DNA from: an uncultured Flavihumibacter sp.
GTDB taxonomy: Bacteria > Bacteroidota > Bacteroidia > Chitinophagales > Chitinophagaceae
DNA: 8,838 nt
Reading direction: 5' to 3'
Assembly: GCA_946481605.1 (NCBI GenBank)
Contig: CAMLPA010000117.1
Location: 1 to 8,838, forward strand
Shown here one piece after another: positions 7,392 through 8,838 of the stretch. How positions within the stretch are numbered: position 1 is the first letter of the stretch; each line of letters starts with the position of its first letter. The position numbers and the translations under genes were made by a program. The notes under the pieces were generated by a model. It had not been told where the DNA came from and did no database searches. It saw nothing but the letters and a program-made list of their open reading frames with translations.

Positions 7392-8838
7392 ATGAGAAAG
7401 TTGAATATGATAAAATATGGTGTTTCAGGGGCGCTGTTTTTGTCGCTTGGTTGCGCCGCCTCCGCCCAACACATCCACCAGTTCCGCTCCGGACTCATCG
7501 CTCCCACGGGAACACGTTACGGACGTGAAGCTGTATTCACCGATCCACTCGCCTATCATTTGTACAGCGGTTCGTTGAAAACACCCACCGAGGGCACCGT
7601 TTTTTCCACCAACGAAAAAGGGGAGAAAATCACCTGGATCAAAATAGAAGCCGACAGCGCCAAAAGGTTAAGGACCATTAATACCCGACAACAAAATCCC
7701 GGGGTTCCAGCAGGCCCTGGTGTGAACATGCAATCGCAGCGTGGCGCAATCGGCAGAGGAGGCGCTTATGTTTACCTCACCTATACTGCCACGAAAGCAC
7801 AAACCGTTATCCTGAATGTGAAGGGAAACAGTGCTGTGTATGTGAATGGCGCTATTCATACCGGAGACGTGTACAACTTAGGTTACATGTATATTCCAGT
7901 TACTTTGAAGAAGGGTTTGAATGAATTTTATGTACGCGGCGCATTCATTGAAGCGGCGCTGCAGTTGTCGCCCAAAACTTTACAGTTGAATACGGAAGAT
8001 CTAACATTGCCTTCCATCGTTATCGGGAGCCAGGATGCAGGTGCGATGGCTGGTTTGGTGGTACTGAATACCACCAATGCACCGATGAACGGGCTGCAAA
8101 TCCGCACGAGGTTAAATGGCAAAGAAAAGGTGACAACTATTCCAAATATCCCGGCGATGTCTTCCAGGAAAGTGGCGGTGGGATTTGATGGAACAGGCGT
8201 TAATGGAAAAGGAAAGTTTAGTTGTGAAGCGGTGTTGTTGAAGGAGGGAAAAGTACAGGATACCAAAAGTTTTGAAGTAGAAGCCGTACTACCAACCGAA
8301 TCTTACAGCAACACTTTTGTAAGCAATATTGATGGGAGTTTGCAGTACTATTCTGTTACGCCAAAAAACGGCGACAAGGGTAACGCACTTTTCCTCTCCG
8401 TACACGGTGCCGGTGTGGAAGCGCTGGGTCAGGCAAGGGCTTACCGCTCCAAAGACTGGGGCACGCTGGTGGCTGCCACCAACAGGAGACCACGCGGCTT
8501 CAACTGGGAAGACTGGGGCCGGCTCGATGCCCTCGAAGTGCTGGACATCGCAAGAAATAAGTTCAACCCCGATCCGCAAGCAATATACCTTACGGGCCAC
8601 TCCATGGGTGGACACGGCACCTGGTTTCTCGGCGCCACCTATCCGGATAAATGGGCCGCCATCGCGCCCTGCGCGGGATACCCCACCATGAAAGGATACG
8701 GCTCCGCAGATGGACTCATTCCTGATTCCAGCGCCGATCCGCTCGAACAACTCCTGCTCCGCTCCAGCAATCAGAGCGATGTGCCGAAGCTGGCTTTCAA
8801 CTACAAGCCACTTGGTGTATATGTTTTTCATGGCGATG
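7392..8838 (+). CDS. Secreted alpha/beta hydrolase, prolyl-oligopeptidase/esterase-like, cut by the window edge
   Basis: The frame is open from ATG 7392 to the last base (482 codons plus one base). An in-frame TAA at 7386-7388 rules out an earlier start; Met6 (7407) is an alternative. The signal peptide ends CAASA|Q (residue 25); Cys21 sits in a poor lipobox, so a soluble secreted or periplasmic enzyme is favoured. Two beta-sandwich regions follow. The first (about 70-185) contains NSAVYVNGAIHTGDVYNLGY and PVTLKKGLNEFYVRG, like accessory domains that precede hydrolases. The second (about 200-310) is Ig-like. The hydrolase domain starts near QYYSVTPKNG (318-327), with an oxyanion-hole type HGAG (338-341) and the nucleophile elbow GHSMGGHGT (402-410, Ser404). 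It also has APCAGY, and YVFHGD at the edge, where the strand before the catalytic Asp normally lies. The Asp and His of the triad should be just outside. It follows the T9SS gene by 45 nt with no clear terminator, so cotranscription is possible. The substrate could be a peptide or an ester. Confidence 0.9.
   Translation, partial: MRKLNMIKYGVSGALFLSLGCAASAQHIHQFRSGLIAPTGTRYGREAVFTDPLAYHLYSGSLKTPTEGTVFSTNEKGEKITWIKIEADSAKRLRTINTRQQNPGVPAGPGVNMQSQRGAIGRGGAYVYLTYTATKAQTVILNVKGNSAVYVNGAIHTGDVYNLGYMYIPVTLKKGLNEFYVRGAFIEAALQLSPKTLQLNTEDLTLPSIVIGSQDAGAMAGLVVLNTTNAPMNGLQIRTRLNGKEKVTTIPNIPAMSSRKVAVGFDGTGVNGKGKFSCEAVLLKEGKVQDTKSFEVEAVLPTESYSNTFVSNIDGSLQYYSVTPKNGDKGNALFLSVHGAGVEALGQARAYRSKDWGTLVAATNRRPRGFNWEDWGRLDALEVLDIARNKFNPDPQAIYLTGHSMGGHGTWFLGATYPDKWAAIAPCAGYPTMKGYGSADGLIPDSSADPLEQLLLRSSNQSDVPKLAFNYKPLGVYVFHGD

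Noticed and set aside
7449..7454. Lipobox at Cys21 of the hydrolase signal peptide
   Set aside because: The residues before Cys (S-L-G) lack the usual Leu/Val/Ile at -3, while a good type I site (ASA|Q) follows at residue 25. Lipid anchoring is less likely, though not excluded.
8329..8691. 120-codon + strand open frame within the hydrolase gene
   Set aside because: It is out of frame with the hydrolase, whose motifs cross this whole segment. There is no domain and no plausible start context.
8289..8831. 180-codon minus-strand open frame near the right edge
   Set aside because: The opposite + strand frame encodes an alpha/beta hydrolase with HGAG and GHSMGG motifs. The minus frame is a GC-driven shadow.

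Overview
The window reads as a Bacteroidota chromosome, probably from the Chitinophagaceae/Sphingobacteriia side. The evidence is a SusC-type TonB-dependent receptor paired with a SusD-type lipoprotein, a type IX secretion (T9SS) C-terminal sorting domain, A-rich leaders without a clear Shine-Dalgarno sequence, and a ROK tail of the kind common in this phylum. The genus-level placement is an inference from general resemblance, not from a search. All five supported genes lie on the + strand.

Layout: (1) 1-257 is the 3' end of a ROK-family gene, a sugar kinase or a NagC/XylR-type repressor. (2) 258-482 is a 225-bp intergenic region with two hairpin-capable inverted repeats and no convincing Bacteroidota promoter. 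(3) 483-3806 and 3833-5386 form a tightly spaced susC/susD-like pair with a 26-nt gap. It encodes an outer-membrane nutrient importer: a TonB-dependent barrel with its surface lipoprotein lid. (4) 5413-5449 is a near-perfect long hairpin with A and T flanks, a strong (possibly bidirectional) terminator that closes the operon. (5) 5490-7346 encodes a secreted, cysteine-containing, multi-beta-sandwich protein with a T9SS type A sorting domain. (6) 7392 to the window edge encodes the first 482 residues of a secreted alpha/beta hydrolase (prolyl-oligopeptidase/esterase-like). It has a GHSMGG nucleophile motif and is cut off before the rest of its catalytic triad. Its reading frame is open to the end of the window.

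How they fit together: SusC and SusD almost certainly act as one importer. The ROK gene upstream could be the regulator or a kinase for the imported sugar, but its diagnostic N-terminus lies outside the window. The strong terminator separates susCD from the T9SS protein and the hydrolase, so a shared pathway is only suggested by proximity. No glycoside hydrolase, polysaccharide lyase, sigma/anti-sigma pair or sensor kinase is visible, so the transported substrate cannot be named. I saw no RNA genes, CRISPR arrays, insertion sequences or attachment sites. I found no clear evidence of a previously undescribed system; the least explained parts are the T9SS cargo protein and the architecture of the truncated hydrolase.
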